DNA of 58,943 nt from Methanobacteriota archaeon. GTDB taxonomy: Archaea; Thermoplasmatota; Poseidoniia; Poseidoniales; Thalassarchaeaceae. Numbering within the stretch: position 1 is the first letter of the stretch; every line of letters begins with the position of its first letter. Position numbers and translations under genes: made by a program. Shown here piece after piece: positions 27,325 to 36,269 of the stretch. Below the pieces are notes generated by a model. It did no database searches. It was not told where the DNA came from and saw only the letters and a list, made by a program, of their open reading frames with translations. The stretch lies in assembly GCA_002718995.2 (NCBI GenBank), contig PBGL02000026.1:1-58943 (forward strand), read 5' to 3'.

Positions 27325-27351
27325 TTTTTTCACTTCCATTATTCTTATTTT

Positions 27352-27651
27352 TTACTTCCAGAGGTCCACTCCTAGAGCTGACTTGATTGACTCGCGGAGG
27401 GTATGATCCTCCTCTGTTCCTATTCCCAACACCGTGGGGGTAACGCTCTCAGCAATCTGCATGCGCAGCCTTTCTGGGAGCCTATTGAGGTCCGAGTTGT
27501 CGATTACGACGACTCCCACCTCTGCCTGGTTGAGTAGTGTCCTGATAATGTCGGCCATCTCCTCGTGATCACTTGTATTGTGCAGGTTCTTCACCCCTGC
27601 CAACTGGAAACCAAGCGTGAATTCGAGTGGCCCTACGACTGCTATCTCCAT
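27352..27651 (-). CDS. atpF: A-type ATP synthase subunit F
   Basis: 99 residues with a Rossmann-like fold. The start MEIAVVGPLEFTLGFQLAGV and the central VGVVVIDNSDLNRLPE match subunit F, which sits on the central stalk with D and couples rotation. Short spacers (27 bp to atpA, 9 bp from atpC) fit one transcript. Confidence 0.93.
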   Translation of the reverse strand: MEIAVVGPLEFTLGFQLAGVKNLHNTSDHEEMADIIRTLLNQAEVGVVVIDNSDLNRLPERLRMQIAESVTPTVLGIGTEEDHTLRESIKSALGVDLWK

Positions 27652-27660
27652 AATTTCACC

Positions 27661-28713
27661 TCAGTAGTCTAAGTGCGCTTCGATTACCTCATCTGGGAGG
27701 CCTACTGACTTACCGCGCACGAGTAGTCTTAGATTTCTAACCTCGAGTGCCTTGCACTCGATGTAATGTATGACAGGGAATGGGGAGACGGGGCTTAGAT
27801 GTGAGAACCTCTTCAGGACCGCGTGCCTCTGGTGCGACATTAGTTCGGCATAGGGGTCCAGTGAACCAAGAGACTTGGACGCTGACATGGCCTCCTCGAA
27901 ACCCGTATCATCGAAGGATCCGCTTCTCCTAAGCGACTCGATGAGTTCTTCATCCGTCTCAGCCTGTGAAGCTTGCCTCATGGTTGCGGGATCTATCTTT
28001 CCGCCCGGGATAACGATGGAGGATCGTTTCTCCTGGGACATCTCTTGACGGATTCCGCGGAACTGGTTGATTACGTTCCTGTGGTCTATCTCCATTCTTA
28101 GGTACCTGAGTAGCCTTGGACTGCCATCTCTGCCCTTCACTGCTTTCAGGGCGTCTGAGAAATATTGCATGTCAAGGGTGTTCTCGAGTTCTTCTAGTGT
28201 GGGCTCGCCCTCAAGCTTGGAGAGGGCTCTGCCCCAAGAGGTTCCAGACATGGCGTCTACGGCCTCTTGGAGTCCCTCGGTGGTTCTGACAATTTGTAAC
28301 CAGGGGGAGTTTCGGGGATTCTCCGACGGTAGAATCTGTGTCTCGATTAATTCGTCCGAAGCACCCCCATTGACTGCCCTCAGTACTGTCTTGGCCTTCT
28401 CATAGTCGAATCTCTCAACATAGATGGCAACCAGTGCCCTCAGATGGCCTTGACAGAAGCGCATGACTTGGGAAAGGTCATTGTCCATATTGTGGAACAA
28501 TGCCGCTTCGACAGCATCCGCTCCACTCATCCTCGATGCGTATAGATCCATCTCGGCCCTGTATCCGAGCTCGCCTATGCTCACCCCTATCGATTCTGGG
28601 CCTTGTTGGAGAAGCTGGCGCATCCTGGTCGTATCAATCAATGTCGCCTTACGAGCCTTGGCTCGTGCTGACGCATTGTAAAGGTTCGAACGACCATTTG
28701 CCATGCTTGCCAT
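27661..28713 (-). CDS. atpC: A-type ATP synthase subunit C
   Basis: 350 residues, largely helical, with the family pattern YLRMEIDHRNVINQFRG in the middle and the C-terminal YIECKALEVRNLRLLVRGK. Subunit C caps the membrane rotor and connects it to D. A GAGGCGA ribosome-binding site precedes the ATG. Confidence 0.92.
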   Translation of the reverse strand: MASMANGRSNLYNASARAKARKATLIDTTRMRQLLQQGPESIGVSIGELGYRAEMDLYASRMSGADAVEAALFHNMDNDLSQVMRFCQGHLRALVAIYVERFDYEKAKTVLRAVNGGASDELIETQILPSENPRNSPWLQIVRTTEGLQEAVDAMSGTSWGRALSKLEGEPTLEELENTLDMQYFSDALKAVKGRDGSPRLLRYLRMEIDHRNVINQFRGIRQEMSQEKRSSIVIPGGKIDPATMRQASQAETDEELIESLRRSGSFDDTGFEEAMSASKSLGSLDPYAELMSHQRHAVLKRFSHLSPVSPFPVIHYIECKALEVRNLRLLVRGKSVGLPDEVIEAHLDY

Positions 28714-28726
28714 AATATCGCCTCAA

Positions 28727-29284
28727 TTACTCTCCAAAAAGTGCTGTGTTAACCGCTCCGAGGCTAGCCTTCCAGGCATCCTCTAAGCGACTATCGAAGC
28801 GGTAATCTAGAACCATTGATCCATCCTTTGACTCCAGTACGAAGCCTCCGAGCCCTTCGATGTCATCCCCCAAGGAGAACTTGGATGATGACAGGGCTTT
28901 TCGGTCGGTGGAGACAGGTCTCAGGACCATGTCTGAATCAGCCTTATCGGCCTCCTCGAGAAGACCCTCTATGATTTCAGAACGGCCTTCGAAGTCAGGT
29001 GATCCAACCTGCTCCATAACGGCCCCCCAAGTCATGTCTAGTTCCTCCCTTCTAGCGATTAACGCTCTCTTCTGATTGGCCTGCCTAGCTGATGCTACGA
29101 CCTCGACCGAGAGCTGCTCACTATCGCGTGATGCTCGCATCTCAGCCTCAGAAGCAGCTGTCGCGGCCTGTTCCTTGGCATCATCCTGGATGCGCTTGGC
29201 CTCGGCCTTGGCAGCGTCGATGATTGACTTAGCTTCGGCCTTCGCCTGACTGGCGATTTCGGCCGCTAAAGCGTCTAATGTCAT
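28727..29284 (-). CDS. atpE: A-type ATP synthase subunit E (peripheral stalk)
   Basis: 185 residues. The first half is an Ala/Glu/Lys-rich coiled coil (DAAKAEAKRIQDDAKEQA), the second a compact domain ending in YRFDSRLEDAWKASLG. This is the usual layout of subunit E, which pairs with H to form the stator. It starts after a GAGGTT ribosome-binding site. Confidence 0.9.
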   Translation of the reverse strand: MTLDALAAEIASQAKAEAKSIIDAAKAEAKRIQDDAKEQAATAASEAEMRASRDSEQLSVEVVASARQANQKRALIARREELDMTWGAVMEQVGSPDFEGRSEIIEGLLEEADKADSDMVLRPVSTDRKALSSSKFSLGDDIEGLGGFVLESKDGSMVLDYRFDSRLEDAWKASLGAVNTALFGE

Positions 29285-29330
29285 CTTCTAACCTCTCGTC
29301 AATAATTCGTATATCGGTCTCGCAACCTGC

Positions 29331-29642
29331 CTAGAGCAGGAACAGTGCAAGGAATCCGAACAGTACGATAGTCTCAGGTAGAGCTGTGAAGATCAGTCCA
29401 GTAACGAACTTACTGGGGTCTTCAGCGATCATTCCGACTGCTGCTGCTCCGATAGGTCCCTGGCTCAATCCAGTTCCAACACCTGCTAATCCGAGCGCAA
29501 TTCCAGCTCCCAGCTTAGCTGCATCCCAATTGTAGGACGCGGCGGTCGATGCCTCTTGTGCCGAAACCACCGAAGCAATCATTGCAAACGAGGTCAGGAC
29601 CATTAGGGCGCTCATTCCTTTCATCATATTTCTGTTGTTCAT
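29331..29642 (-). CDS. atpK: A-type ATP synthase proteolipid subunit K (rotor c ring)
   Basis: 103 residues: a signal-peptide-like N-terminus ending near SAQEAS (about 28-32) and one two-helix hairpin. The first helix carries GVGTGLSQGPIGAAAVG with Gln61; the second carries ALPETIVLFGF with the ion-binding carboxylate Glu90 followed by Thr91. The Gln plus Glu-Thr arrangement is the kind found in sodium-binding c subunits, but proton use cannot be excluded. The ATG at 29642 follows GGAGG; the upstream ATG at 29657 runs into that site. Confidence 0.92.
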   Translation of the reverse strand: MNNRNMMKGMSALMVLTSFAMIASVVSAQEASTAASYNWDAAKLGAGIALGLAGVGTGLSQGPIGAAAVGMIAEDPSKFVTGLIFTALPETIVLFGFLALFLL

Positions 29643-29683
29643 TCTTTTTTCCTCCATTTTTCTTACAAGCCTAGGCTTGGAAT

Positions 29684-31777
29684 CTAATCTACCTCCACGA
29701 ATCTGGAATTCAGGCCGAATGGCTTGAACTCCTCACCGCTTGAATCGTAATATTGTCTCATCCACTCAACGAAGTGGAGCCTTGCTGCATGGATATTGGG
29801 ACTGAAGACACCTAGCCCCCATGCGAAGAATTGGACTGAGAGCCAGCCAATCAAGAGTAGTGGTATGAAGAGGTAGTCAATCGTTGAGGCGTGGGACATA
29901 TCCTCCAGGATGTGTGCCAATGGCTCGAAGAGTTTCTCATTCCCGGTCTCTGCGATCTTGACCCCCACGACACCGACCGCAAACAGTCTGACATAGGAAA
30001 TCACAGTCGGCATCATACCGACTGCTTCAATGGGGGCCAATCCGATGTTTATGGGGAAGGGGACCCCGTGGTAATTGTACAGAGTCCACATTAGCATCAG
30101 AGTAGCAGATACGGAAATCGCAGCCCCGGGCAAAAGCATCCATTCTGCATCGGAGGGCCCAAGGAACCCATAGGCAAACAAGAATCCACCAACGAGTAGA
30201 ATCATCCAAACGCCCTTCTCGAAGAATGCGCAAACTAAACCAAAACCGCCATGGCCATTACCGTAGAGCATGATGTCCCTGAAACCGATTGAGAGGCCTA
30301 GGAACACATGTAGGACGCCTAGGTAAATCGTCAGCAGGATGAGGTGCTCGAGATTTCCATGGTCTTCAACCATAGTCACCCTGTGGAATGGGAATGCAAG
30401 CTCTATCCCTAGAGGGAGGGAAGCGTGCCAGAAGTGGTAGTAGTCAAAACTGGGGTATAGTATGGAGAGTGCCTCTGCAGGGTTGTGACTATGATGGGGG
30501 AAAATCTCCCAACCAGCAAATTCCGCGTAAATGTATCCGAATACCAATGTGCCGAAGCCAATGTATGTGAGGAACTTGCCTCCAAGCCTTAGCATCTCAT
30601 TGGTGCCCGAGTTTCTTATCAGCATCCACCCGACCCCCATTGTGATTAGGCCGTAAGCCATGTCCCCAAGCATAATTCCGAAGAATATCGGATAGGTGAC
30701 CATCATGAAAACTGTCGGGTCTATCCTCCCGTATGCTGGACGGCCAACAGCGTCGGTGAGAAGTTCCATTGGCTTGCTGGTGTTCCTATCTTGGAATGCT
30801 ATGGGGGGCATTTCTTGATGGTGGGTATGATCTGAGTGCCCATGTCCACCTCCACCTGCCTCCATTTCGAAAGGTGTGACTTCCGTGTAAAGACAAACGG
30901 AATTGAGTTCTTTCTGCACTTCCTCGGCCCTGCTCATAACTAACCACCCATCCAATACGAATGCATGCTCGGACACAGCGATTCTAACGGGGGCTGTGAG
31001 GACGTCGTGATCTCTCTCTAGGATTTCAAGGCCGCAGGCGAGCATCTCTCCGTTGGAGTCTTCCCACTCGCCTATTTTCTCAGTTAGTTCCGACTTCTCG
31101 CTAACAAGAGCATCGCGTGAAGACCTGACCTCCTCAAGTCTCTCTGAGGGAGAGCCGGTTCCTTCTGGCAGTGCGATAGTCTCGAATCCAGCAGATTCGA
31201 GTGATGACGAAATGGTTGCGGAGTCTCCTGAACGACAGAAGACCGCCACGATGGTTTGATTGCCGTTCTTCGCTTGAAAGAAAAGGCTGCTACCGGCAAC
31301 TTCGGCAGCGGCGGTTGAATCTGACACGGTGCCTACGAAGGAGTCTATTGAGTCATAGCCGCCCAATAGTTCGATGTCGATACCAAGCGGGACTACCATC
31401 GACAGGTTGTCCATCTCCTCCTGAAGAGAAGAAATCTCATTTTCAAGATCATCAACTCTTGAGCTCGCCTCCAGAAGTTCGTCGATCCTGGAGGGAAGGT
31501 CGCCTGACAGGATTTTCCTGATTGGCGCCTGCGACACTGGTTTATCCGGACCTTCTGTGGACACTATTGACGCGGCCGAGCGTGCCCTGACCAACACCTT
31601 TCCGATCTCCTCGGAAGATGGGTTTGGCGACCCAAGTGAGAATCCCTCCTCTGAGCCATCGTAGTCAATTATGTGGAGCGCCTCCAGACGTGCCAGGATA
31701 TTTACCGCCTCATCCAACTTGTCAACGCTACCAGCAGCAACAAGCCTTCCCATCTGCTGGGTATTGACCTGTGACAT
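29684..31777 (-). CDS. atpI: A-type ATP synthase subunit I (membrane stator a)
   Basis: 697 residues. The N-terminal ~330 residues are cytoplasmic and coiled-coil rich; the C-terminal part has about eight membrane helices. The motif ISYVRLFAVGVVGVKIA contains the essential Arg facing the rotor, and the YPIFFGIMLGDMAYGL segment is typical of the family. A His-rich insert (GGGHGHSDHTHHQEM) lies just before the membrane part. GGAGGT precedes the ATG. Confidence 0.94.
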   Translation of the reverse strand: MSQVNTQQMGRLVAAGSVDKLDEAVNILARLEALHIIDYDGSEEGFSLGSPNPSSEEIGKVLVRARSAASIVSTEGPDKPVSQAPIRKILSGDLPSRIDELLEASSRVDDLENEISSLQEEMDNLSMVVPLGIDIELLGGYDSIDSFVGTVSDSTAAAEVAGSSLFFQAKNGNQTIVAVFCRSGDSATISSSLESAGFETIALPEGTGSPSERLEEVRSSRDALVSEKSELTEKIGEWEDSNGEMLACGLEILERDHDVLTAPVRIAVSEHAFVLDGWLVMSRAEEVQKELNSVCLYTEVTPFEMEAGGGGHGHSDHTHHQEMPPIAFQDRNTSKPMELLTDAVGRPAYGRIDPTVFMMVTYPIFFGIMLGDMAYGLITMGVGWMLIRNSGTNEMLRLGGKFLTYIGFGTLVFGYIYAEFAGWEIFPHHSHNPAEALSILYPSFDYYHFWHASLPLGIELAFPFHRVTMVEDHGNLEHLILLTIYLGVLHVFLGLSIGFRDIMLYGNGHGGFGLVCAFFEKGVWMILLVGGFLFAYGFLGPSDAEWMLLPGAAISVSATLMLMWTLYNYHGVPFPINIGLAPIEAVGMMPTVISYVRLFAVGVVGVKIAETGNEKLFEPLAHILEDMSHASTIDYLFIPLLLIGWLSVQFFAWGLGVFSPNIHAARLHFVEWMRQYYDSSGEEFKPFGLNSRFVEVD

Positions 31778-31797
31778 GCTAGGACCTCCATGGTGTT

Positions 31798-32112
31798 CTA
31801 GGATCTGAACGCATCCAGAACCGTCTTCACTGCCGCCGTCCTGTTACCGTCGCTGCCCTTGTGTATCGAGTCTATTGACGAGTCACCCTCGTCGGAGACC
31901 TTCTTGGCCTCCGCCTCTGCAGTGGCCCTTGCGTCAGAAATCAGACCCTGGCTACTTGCCTCCGACTCTGAGCGCCCATCTTGGACAATCTCAGTAGCGG
32001 AGAGTCTCGCCTTGGAGATAATCTCAGAGGCTTCGGACTCTGCCTTGGAGACAGTGTTCCTCGCTTCATTCTCAGCCTTTCTTATGGCACGGAGTACGTC
32101 TTCTCTGCCCAT
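31798..32112 (-). CDS. atpH: A-type ATP synthase subunit H (peripheral stalk)
   Basis: 104 residues, almost wholly one Ala/Glu/Ser-rich coiled coil with heptad-like spacing, typical of subunit H/AhaH, the partner of E in the outer stalk. The ATG at 32112 is preferred over the GTG at 32121 because GGTG sits immediately upstream. First gene of the operon; promoter at 32149-32155. Confidence 0.85.
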   Translation of the reverse strand: MGREDVLRAIRKAENEARNTVSKAESEASEIISKARLSATEIVQDGRSESEASSQGLISDARATAEAEAKKVSDEGDSSIDSIHKGSDGNRTAAVKTVLDAFRS

Positions 32113-32148
32113 TTTCAGCACCTACGGTGCATTGGCGACTATTGTAGA

Positions 32149-32155
32149 GTTTATG
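32149..32155 (-). promoter_or_regulatory. Promoter of the ATP synthase operon, possibly bidirectional
   Basis: On the minus strand the sequence reads CATAAAC, 37-43 bp before the atpH ATG. On the plus strand the same bases read GTTTATG and lie 38-44 bp before the ATG of the methyltransferase gene. Both distances fit an archaeal TATA box, and the 80-bp divergent gap contains no other A/T-rich box. Confidence 0.45.
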
Positions 32156-32192
32156 ATGGTAACCTCGCGACTATCACCAGAGCAACATAGGG

Positions 32193-32963
32193 ATGCGACG
32201 AGAGGTGTCTCGGGAACCCTCCAAATACAGGCCACATAGCGGGGGATACGTGGACAGCGAGAGGATAGGGGGCGAAGACTGGGCTGAGCTCCAGAGAAAC
32301 CTCGAAGCGACAATCCCTGTGTACGACCGAGTGAATCGAATTGCCACTCTTGGACAGGTCTCAAGATGGCGTAGAATGGTCAGGGACAGGCTACCCAGAA
32401 ACTGTCGACTACTCGAGATAGGCTGCGGTCCCGGCAGCTTCGCCGAGGATGTCGAAGGTGGGGAGCTCTTCTGCCTCGATCCGATTCCAGAGATGATCAA
32501 GGTGGCAGAGCCAAGGGTCAACTCATCACGAGAGTCCAGGGGCGATCCTGCTGCCACGTTCGTGGAGGGAACCGCGGAAGACCTGCCTTTCGAAGACGAT
32601 TCGTTCGACGCGGTTTGCTCATTGTTCTCTTTCCGGGACTGGTACGACAAGAGAAAGGGGCTCTCAGAGTCCCTCAGGGTCCTCAAACCCGGAGGGAAAC
32701 TGGTAATCATCGATCCGGCCAAGATGAATCGTTTACACGGCTTCCTGGGATGGCTTTGGATGAGGACTTACGTGAGCGCCTATGCAAGGACTATCTATCG
32801 AACTGGGGACCACCCCTGGAAGTGGCTGACCAAGACCTACTCGAGTTTCGGAACCACTCGCGATTACGTCAGGATGATCGAGGAAGAAGGCTTCACTGAT
32901 GTCAAGGCGAAGGTCATTTTCCCAGGCATGGCGACGATCTGGGAAGGCGCCAAACCCGAATAG
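32193..32963 (+). CDS. UbiE/MenG-like SAM-dependent methyltransferase
   Basis: 256 residues, class I methyltransferase. PVYDRVNRI resembles the UbiE opening; the SAM-binding LLEIGCGPGSFAED is near 78-91, with the acidic loop LDPIPEM following, then GTAEDLPFEDDSFDAV and a VLKPGGKLVIID strand. The C-terminus has FGTTRDYVRMIEEEGF. UbiE relatives methylate quinones, which would suit a respiring marine archaeon, but the substrate is not determined. It is divergent from the ATP synthase operon. Confidence 0.75.
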   Translation: MRREVSREPSKYRPHSGGYVDSERIGGEDWAELQRNLEATIPVYDRVNRIATLGQVSRWRRMVRDRLPRNCRLLEIGCGPGSFAEDVEGGELFCLDPIPEMIKVAEPRVNSSRESRGDPAATFVEGTAEDLPFEDDSFDAVCSLFSFRDWYDKRKGLSESLRVLKPGGKLVIIDPAKMNRLHGFLGWLWMRTYVSAYARTIYRTGDHPWKWLTKTYSSFGTTRDYVRMIEEEGFTDVKAKVIFPGMATIWEGAKPE

Positions 32964-32986
32964 GGCCTTAATGACTCAAAATCCCC

Positions 32987-34006
32987 TCACATCATGATGT
33001 TGGCTGTGAACATTAGACCAAGTCCGAGTGCCCAAGTAATCACCATTATGTTGAAGAAATTTGGAGACATCGGTTCACCGTTCCAAAGCATTCCGTCTTC
33101 AATGCCCTCATCCCTCAATCGGTAGTATGAAAATAGTACCAGGAGTAAAGCGAGAGGCCCCGTTAGCGAGTCAATAGTCAATTGATCGGAGACCGGTCTA
33201 ATCACTTCAGCTCCGGCATTATCCACCAGAGAGACGTAGTTGAGTATGGTGGTGGCGAGTAAAAAGAAGATGCCGGGGTGGATTATTGCCCACTTGCCCT
33301 TTGCTCCATCCATGATTGTGATGATGATCCAGAGCATGTAAATCAGGAATATCGAGCCTCCAACTGCAACAGTTACCTCGGATGGAGCGCCAAGGCCTGC
33401 GTCCAGCATCTCCTGTGTGGCTTCCCCTATTCCGAACGCTTCAATGGTGTCTGCTGGGAAAAGGATGGCCCTGAAGCAATAGTAAACGCCCATTACTGCG
33501 AGCAACGAAAGCGCTGCAAGCGCACCTTTGTCCTGAATGTTAATTCCCATCTTGAATTCGGATAGTCCGTCATCGACCTCATCTTCGGCCTTCAAAAGGA
33601 AATACGCCGCGATGTATATCAGTGTCGTAACAGGTACAACATATTTTGGAGTTGTTGAGGAATCAAGGTCCCCCCAATAGTACCAGATTGCGCCAGTCAT
33701 TGTAACGAATCCCGCGATGACTGGAATCATGATCTTCCACATCCCTTTGGCACCCTCATTGAGCATTATTCCCGTGGAGATGAATATGCCAAACATCAGT
33801 GCTCCATTGAATGCTGTTTCGGGCCCCCCGTTTCCGTAGGAGATCATCCCGGTAATTGTTTCATTCGACATTAGCGTGAAACATCCATCTCCTCCAATAA
33901 CATAGCAGTCGGCCCAGAGCATGAAATTGAGCGAATACACTAGAGTAACTAGCGCGCTTATGCCTAGACAAATTTTGGCTGGTGTTGACTTTATTGCATC
34001 AAACAT
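32987..34006 (-). CDS. Tandemly duplicated multi-pass membrane protein, unknown function
   Basis: 339 residues, about eight membrane helices. The two halves resemble each other: each has helices, a Gly-rich turn, then GAKGMWKIMIP in the first half and GAKGKWAIIHP in the second, each followed by a helix and an acidic segment (AEDEVDDG and RDEGIEDG). This points to an internal duplication of a four-helix unit. The ATG at 34006 is chosen; upstream only a TTG is available. I do not recognise the family. Confidence 0.6.
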   Translation of the reverse strand: MFDAIKSTPAKICLGISALVTLVYSLNFMLWADCYVIGGDGCFTLMSNETITGMISYGNGGPETAFNGALMFGIFISTGIMLNEGAKGMWKIMIPVIAGFVTMTGAIWYYWGDLDSSTTPKYVVPVTTLIYIAAYFLLKAEDEVDDGLSEFKMGINIQDKGALAALSLLAVMGVYYCFRAILFPADTIEAFGIGEATQEMLDAGLGAPSEVTVAVGGSIFLIYMLWIIITIMDGAKGKWAIIHPGIFFLLATTILNYVSLVDNAGAEVIRPVSDQLTIDSLTGPLALLLVLFSYYRLRDEGIEDGMLWNGEPMSPNFFNIMVITWALGLGLMFTANIMM

Positions 34007-34047
34007 TGTCGGTCCCAAAGTAAACTAGTCAATAATAGTCTCGTGGG

Positions 34048-34060
34048 CATATAGTTTATG
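34048..34060 (-). promoter_or_regulatory. TATA box for the duplicated membrane protein gene
   Basis: Read on the minus strand: CATAAACTATATG, about 42-54 bp before the ATG at 34006, in a 69-bp gap after the geranylgeranyl reductase stop. It suggests that this gene has its own promoter. Confidence 0.45.
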
Positions 34061-34075
34061 GGACCCTGATGATAT

Positions 34076-35179
34076 TCAGAAAATGAAGAACGGTTTCCTA
34101 CAAGTCACAAAGCGCCAAACGAACGGCTTGGTCACGGGGTTGAAAGCCATATTTAGGATCCAATCAGGCAGTCGCATTATCCAACTTCCGACCCTGAATG
34201 AAATTTTCGAGTTTCGCATGACTGGGCCCATCTGACGATTCCATTCCACCTCATACTCGTGTAACGACGTGCCATTTTCCAGATGTGAGACAATGGTCTG
34301 ACCTGCGATTCTTCCACCGATCATTGCGATAGTTATTCCTGCTCCGTTCGACGGCAGTACCATCCCAGCTGAATCTCCGACGAGAAGGTGGTTTCCCTTG
34401 ACGAAACAATCGATGGTCCCAGACATTGGAAGTGATCCAGCACCACGGAATGTGATTTCGCCATCATATCCAGTCAGGAATTCCTCTGTGAAGACGTTCA
34501 GGGACTTTCCATTGGAGAACTTTTTCTGGATCCCGACACCTATGTTCGCACCGCGCCCCTTGGGGAAGACCCAAGCATAGCCGCCCGGGGCCATAGACCC
34601 GAAATGAAGCTCCACTGCTTCGCCGAAATCTCCGTCCATAAGAACAAACTTGATCGGGATCTTCAGCCCCGATTCGTCCCAGTGATCCCTTCTTATTGGA
34701 TCATTGTGACCAGCAGCTCCAACAATCACTCTAGCGGTGAATTGCCTCCCGTCCCTCAGGATTACGGATTCACCGGAAACTGACTCTACATGCGAATTGG
34801 TTAGGAATTGGGCCCCCTTGGAAGAAGCCAGCTCGACTAGCCACTCGTCATGAGCCACCCTGTTTAGCATGATGCCCTCAAACGGGTACCTCAGTGGCCG
34901 TCCCGAGGGGGGGACTATGTGCATCTCGCTAGTCCTCTTCGATATGGCCCCATCCGGGGTTTGCAGGAGATCGTCGATTTCGGGGACATCGGGGCACAGC
35001 CTGCGCATCTCATCATTGGAGGGGACCAGCTCCCCGCACTGCAGAGGGGAGCCGATTGGATCCCTTCCGTCTATCACCAGAACCTTGCGACCGCCTTCCG
35101 CGACATACCTTGCTACGGTAGCTCCGGCGGGACCCCCGCCGATCACGATAACTTCCCAATCGGTTGCTAAATCTGACAT
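34076..35179 (-). CDS. Geranylgeranyl reductase family flavoprotein
   Basis: 367 residues. The FAD-binding VIVIGGGPAGATVARYV is near the N-terminus, followed by a Cys-containing QCGELVPSND and the GDSAGMVLPSNGAGI motif of the family. It most likely saturates the geranylgeranyl chains of archaeal membrane lipids. The ATG at 35179 starts 13 bp after the prenyl synthase stop, with AGAGGA upstream; an upstream in-frame start at 35224 would overlap that gene. The pairing with the synthase supports the lipid role. Confidence 0.88.
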   Translation of the reverse strand: MSDLATDWEVIVIGGGPAGATVARYVAEGGRKVLVIDGRDPIGSPLQCGELVPSNDEMRRLCPDVPEIDDLLQTPDGAISKRTSEMHIVPPSGRPLRYPFEGIMLNRVAHDEWLVELASSKGAQFLTNSHVESVSGESVILRDGRQFTARVIVGAAGHNDPIRRDHWDESGLKIPIKFVLMDGDFGEAVELHFGSMAPGGYAWVFPKGRGANIGVGIQKKFSNGKSLNVFTEEFLTGYDGEITFRGAGSLPMSGTIDCFVKGNHLLVGDSAGMVLPSNGAGITIAMIGGRIAGQTIVSHLENGTSLHEYEVEWNRQMGPVMRNSKISFRVGSWIMRLPDWILNMAFNPVTKPFVWRFVTCRKPFFIF

Positions 35180-35192
35180 GTTATCCTCTGGA

Positions 35193-36173
35193 TCAGATTC
35201 TCCTCTTCTTGGAAACCAATGCAACTTCGGACATCAGCTCCCTGGCTGGTGAAAATGGAAGGGAGTCGAGAATCTTCAGGGCCCTGTCCACATGATTCTG
35301 AATTAGCTGCTTCACGTACTCCATGGAGTCAGAGATCTCCAACAGTGAGTGGAGCTCGTTCCACCTGTCGTCACTGAAGTTATTCAGGACGTCTGCTAGA
35401 TGCTCCCTCTCGGCCCCGTGGAGGGTGGTTAACGCATGAATCAGGGGGAGTGTCATCTTTCCCTCATGCACGTCGGTACCCCTGGGCTTGCCCATAGAAG
35501 GATCGCCTGTAAGGTCGAGGAGGTCGTCTACCAGTTGGAAGGCTCTACCGAATTCAGTTCCGAATTCGTAAAGTGAATCTGCGACCCCCTGGGACGCGCC
35601 GGCGACGAGAGCCGCACAAGCACAGCTGGTCGAGAACGGGCCCACCGTCTTGCCATCGATAATGGAGTAGTAATCCTCCGGGGTCGTGGATAGATCCCCG
35701 ATGTGATCGAACTGTAGTAGTTCGCCAGTCGCAATATTGGCGCAAGCTGAGGCTATCATATCGACGACCTCTAAGTCGTACCTCCCTCCCTTTGCAAAGC
35801 CGACTGAGAAAAGGTAATCTCCAGCAATTATCGCATGGGAAAGCCCATGGGAGGAGTGTAGTGTCGGCCTCCCTCTCCTGAATTTTGATTGGTCGTAAAT
35901 GTCGTCGTGCACTAGAGTGGCAGTGTGGAGGAGCTCAGAAGAAAGTGCTAGATCCATGACCTCTGATACATCCTCGCCACCAGCTGCCTCGTATGACAGC
36001 ATACAGAGAAGAGGCCTGAGCCTCTTGCCTCCTGCCAGGAGAACGTCTCTGGCAAGAACCATCGCTGGAGCCTCTGAAGAGGACATAGCATCGTGCACCA
36101 GGGATTCTAGTGACTCCTCGAAGAGATTCAAGCGCTTATCTAAGCGCCTCTTCACCGATAGCATCGTAGCCAT
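35193..36173 (-). CDS. idsA: Geranylgeranyl/polyprenyl diphosphate synthase
   Basis: About 326 residues. Both aspartate-rich motifs are present: LVHDDIYDQ and LVDDLLDLTGD. GGKRLRPLL and the HGLSHAIIAGDYLFS segment are also typical. It builds the C20 (or longer) prenyl chains for ether lipids, and the reductase gene follows. The frame is open to an ATG at 36203. The internal Met at 36173 is preferred because a TATA-like GATATATG lies about 30 bp before it, which would give a leaderless message; 36203 remains possible. Confidence 0.9.
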   Translation of the reverse strand: MATMLSVKRRLDKRLNLFEESLESLVHDAMSSSEAPAMVLARDVLLAGGKRLRPLLCMLSYEAAGGEDVSEVMDLALSSELLHTATLVHDDIYDQSKFRRGRPTLHSSHGLSHAIIAGDYLFSVGFAKGGRYDLEVVDMIASACANIATGELLQFDHIGDLSTTPEDYYSIIDGKTVGPFSTSCACAALVAGASQGVADSLYEFGTEFGRAFQLVDDLLDLTGDPSMGKPRGTDVHEGKMTLPLIHALTTLHGAEREHLADVLNNFSDDRWNELHSLLEISDSMEYVKQLIQNHVDRALKILDSLPFSPARELMSEVALVSKKRRI

Positions 36174-36269
36174 GTCTACCGGACTCTTCTGCAAGGGTCG
36201 CATATATCAACAGGTGTGCGCGCGCCCCGTACGGGCACAAGGCGTGCTCCCTCCCTAGAGGTGGATGCG

